A DNA stretch of 5,421 nucleotides from an uncultured Porphyromonadaceae bacterium (GTDB lineage Bacteria > Bacteroidota > Bacteroidia > Bacteroidales > Muribaculaceae). The notes beneath the pieces were generated by a model. It was not told where the DNA came from. It did no database searches and worked only from the letters and a program-made list of their open reading frames with translations. Positions within the stretch are counted from its first letter, which is position 1. Each line of letters starts with the position of its first letter. This document shows, one piece after another, positions 4,892 through 5,421 of the stretch. Made by a program: the position numbers and the translations under genes. The stretch is taken from contig URZG01000167.1 of the NCBI GenBank assembly GCA_900552325.1, forward strand, positions 1 to 5,421, read 5' to 3'.

Positions 4892-5421
4892 ACTTCTTCG
4901 GCGGGACGGGCTTATACATAGCCCTGTTCCTCGGTGTGACGGCGCTGGCCGTCGCGGGCTATTGGACGCTGCTGCCGAAAAATACGACGGACAAGGACGC
5001 GGAGAACGTCTCCTCACAGGTGGAGCTTCCCGTGCAGGACGAAACGCCGCAGATGCCGGAGGCGGAGCTGCCGCAGGAGGCGGCAAAGCCGGCAGAGCCG
5101 GTGGAGGAGCCGCCCGAGGACCTCGCCGCGATGAACGAGGCAGCGGGCGCGGAGGACAGCATTCCCGCCATGGAGAGCACGACGGACGTGACGCCCGAGG
5201 CGCCACGGCTCGTGGTCGCGCCGCTCGTGGGGGAGGAGGTCGCGGCGTTTTCGGTCGATGAGCTCACGTATAACGAGACGCTTGGCGACTGGCGCACGCA
5301 CGACGGCATCGACATCGCCGCCGAGGTCGGCACGCAGGTGATCGCCGCGTGCAGCGGCGTTGTGACGGCGGTGCGCGACGACGACATGATGGGCACGCTC
5401 GTGACCATCGCGCACGACGAC
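4861..5421 (+). CDS. Membrane-anchored M23 (LytM) peptidase, SpoIIQ-like, 3'-truncated
   Basis: The frame is open for 187 codons from ATG 4861 to the window end. The start follows a good Shine-Dalgarno (AAAGGA, about six bases away), unlike the genes to the left. Residues 1-15 are basic, about 16-38 form one membrane segment (GLYIALFLGVTALAVAGYW), and about 45-118 are a Pro/Glu/Ala-rich linker. An M23 domain begins near residue 135 with the clostridial SpoIIQ-like stretch GDWRTHDGIDIAAEVGTQV. H147 and D151 fit the first two zinc ligands; the HxH motif is beyond the window. SpoIIQ is the forespore protein of the SpoIIQ-SpoIIIAH engulfment channel in endospore formers. Another anchored M23 endopeptidase is the alternative. 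Either way it fits a Firmicute and not Bacteroidales. Codon use is strongly G/C-ending (GCG, ACG, CCG, GAG). Confidence 0.85.
   Translation, partial: MAGSNGRAKRHFFGGTGLYIALFLGVTALAVAGYWTLLPKNTTDKDAENVSSQVELPVQDETPQMPEAELPQEAAKPAEPVEEPPEDLAAMNEAAGAEDSIPAMESTTDVTPEAPRLVVAPLVGEEVAAFSVDELTYNETLGDWRTHDGIDIAAEVGTQVIAACSGVVTAVRDDDMMGTLVTIAHDD

Noticed and set aside
3615..4919. A 434-codon open frame on the minus strand
   Set aside because: It lies antisense to gpmI in GC-rich DNA where stop codons are rare. Its protein is low-complexity in V, D, A, G and R and shows no motifs; gpmI on the plus strand explains the region.
4767..5261. A 164-codon plus-strand frame overlapping the gpmI terminator and the M23 gene
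   Set aside because: It starts before the terminator stem and has low-complexity R/G/A-rich content. The frame from 4861 has a Shine-Dalgarno, a membrane segment and an M23 motif.

Overview
The window reads as two pieces from different bacteria, joined in frame inside one gene. Bases 1 to about 3790 look like a gut Bacteroidales genome, perhaps Muribaculaceae-like. Promoters have the Bacteroidota form (TTTG, 19 bases, TAnnTTTG), start codons lack Shine-Dalgarno sequences and sit in AT-rich leaders, L31 is the zinc-free type, and the protein sequences are Bacteroidales in character. From about 3830 to the end the DNA is clearly more GC-rich, with heavy use of GCG, ACG, CCG and GTC. A good Shine-Dalgarno appears, and the last gene is a membrane-anchored M23 peptidase of the clostridial SpoIIQ kind, which belongs to endospore formers. 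These traits suggest a high-GC Clostridia/Oscillospiraceae-type Firmicute.

Layout of the left part. (1) The 3' end of a gene, probably a periplasmic SurA/PpiD-like peptidyl-prolyl isomerase, is followed by a very strong hairpin. (2) A consensus promoter drives a 99-residue ribbon-helix-helix antitoxin. It overlaps by 4 bases a YoeB/Txe-type RNase toxin that is a pseudogene, with an amber codon, a one-base frameshift and loss of a catalytic arginine. (3) A second consensus promoter drives rpmE2 (ribosomal protein L31 type B), which ends at a strong terminator. (4) A promoter-like -7 box precedes a class I [4Fe-4S] fumarase. Twenty-four bases after it begins gpmI, the cofactor-independent phosphoglycerate mutase, probably co-transcribed with it in the parent genome.

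The gpmI frame is intact for 502 codons, but its first ~180 residues are Bacteroidales-like and the rest is Firmicutes-like. The change falls in the family-wide conserved GRYYAMDRDKRW segment. The simplest reading is an artificial join in a metagenome assembly at a conserved stretch; a true recombinant gene is possible but less likely because the downstream gene is also foreign. After gpmI come a perfect 17-bp terminator stem and the 5' part of the SpoIIQ-like gene, which runs off the window.

Fumarase and GpmI fit anaerobic sugar fermentation: GpmI interconverts 3- and 2-phosphoglycerate in glycolysis, and fumarase feeds the malate-fumarate-succinate branch. I see no tRNA, rRNA, CRISPR array or insertion sequence. 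I found no convincing new biological system. The best observations are the chimeric junction and the decayed toxin beside an intact antitoxin. No stretch without a gene exceeds 300 bases.
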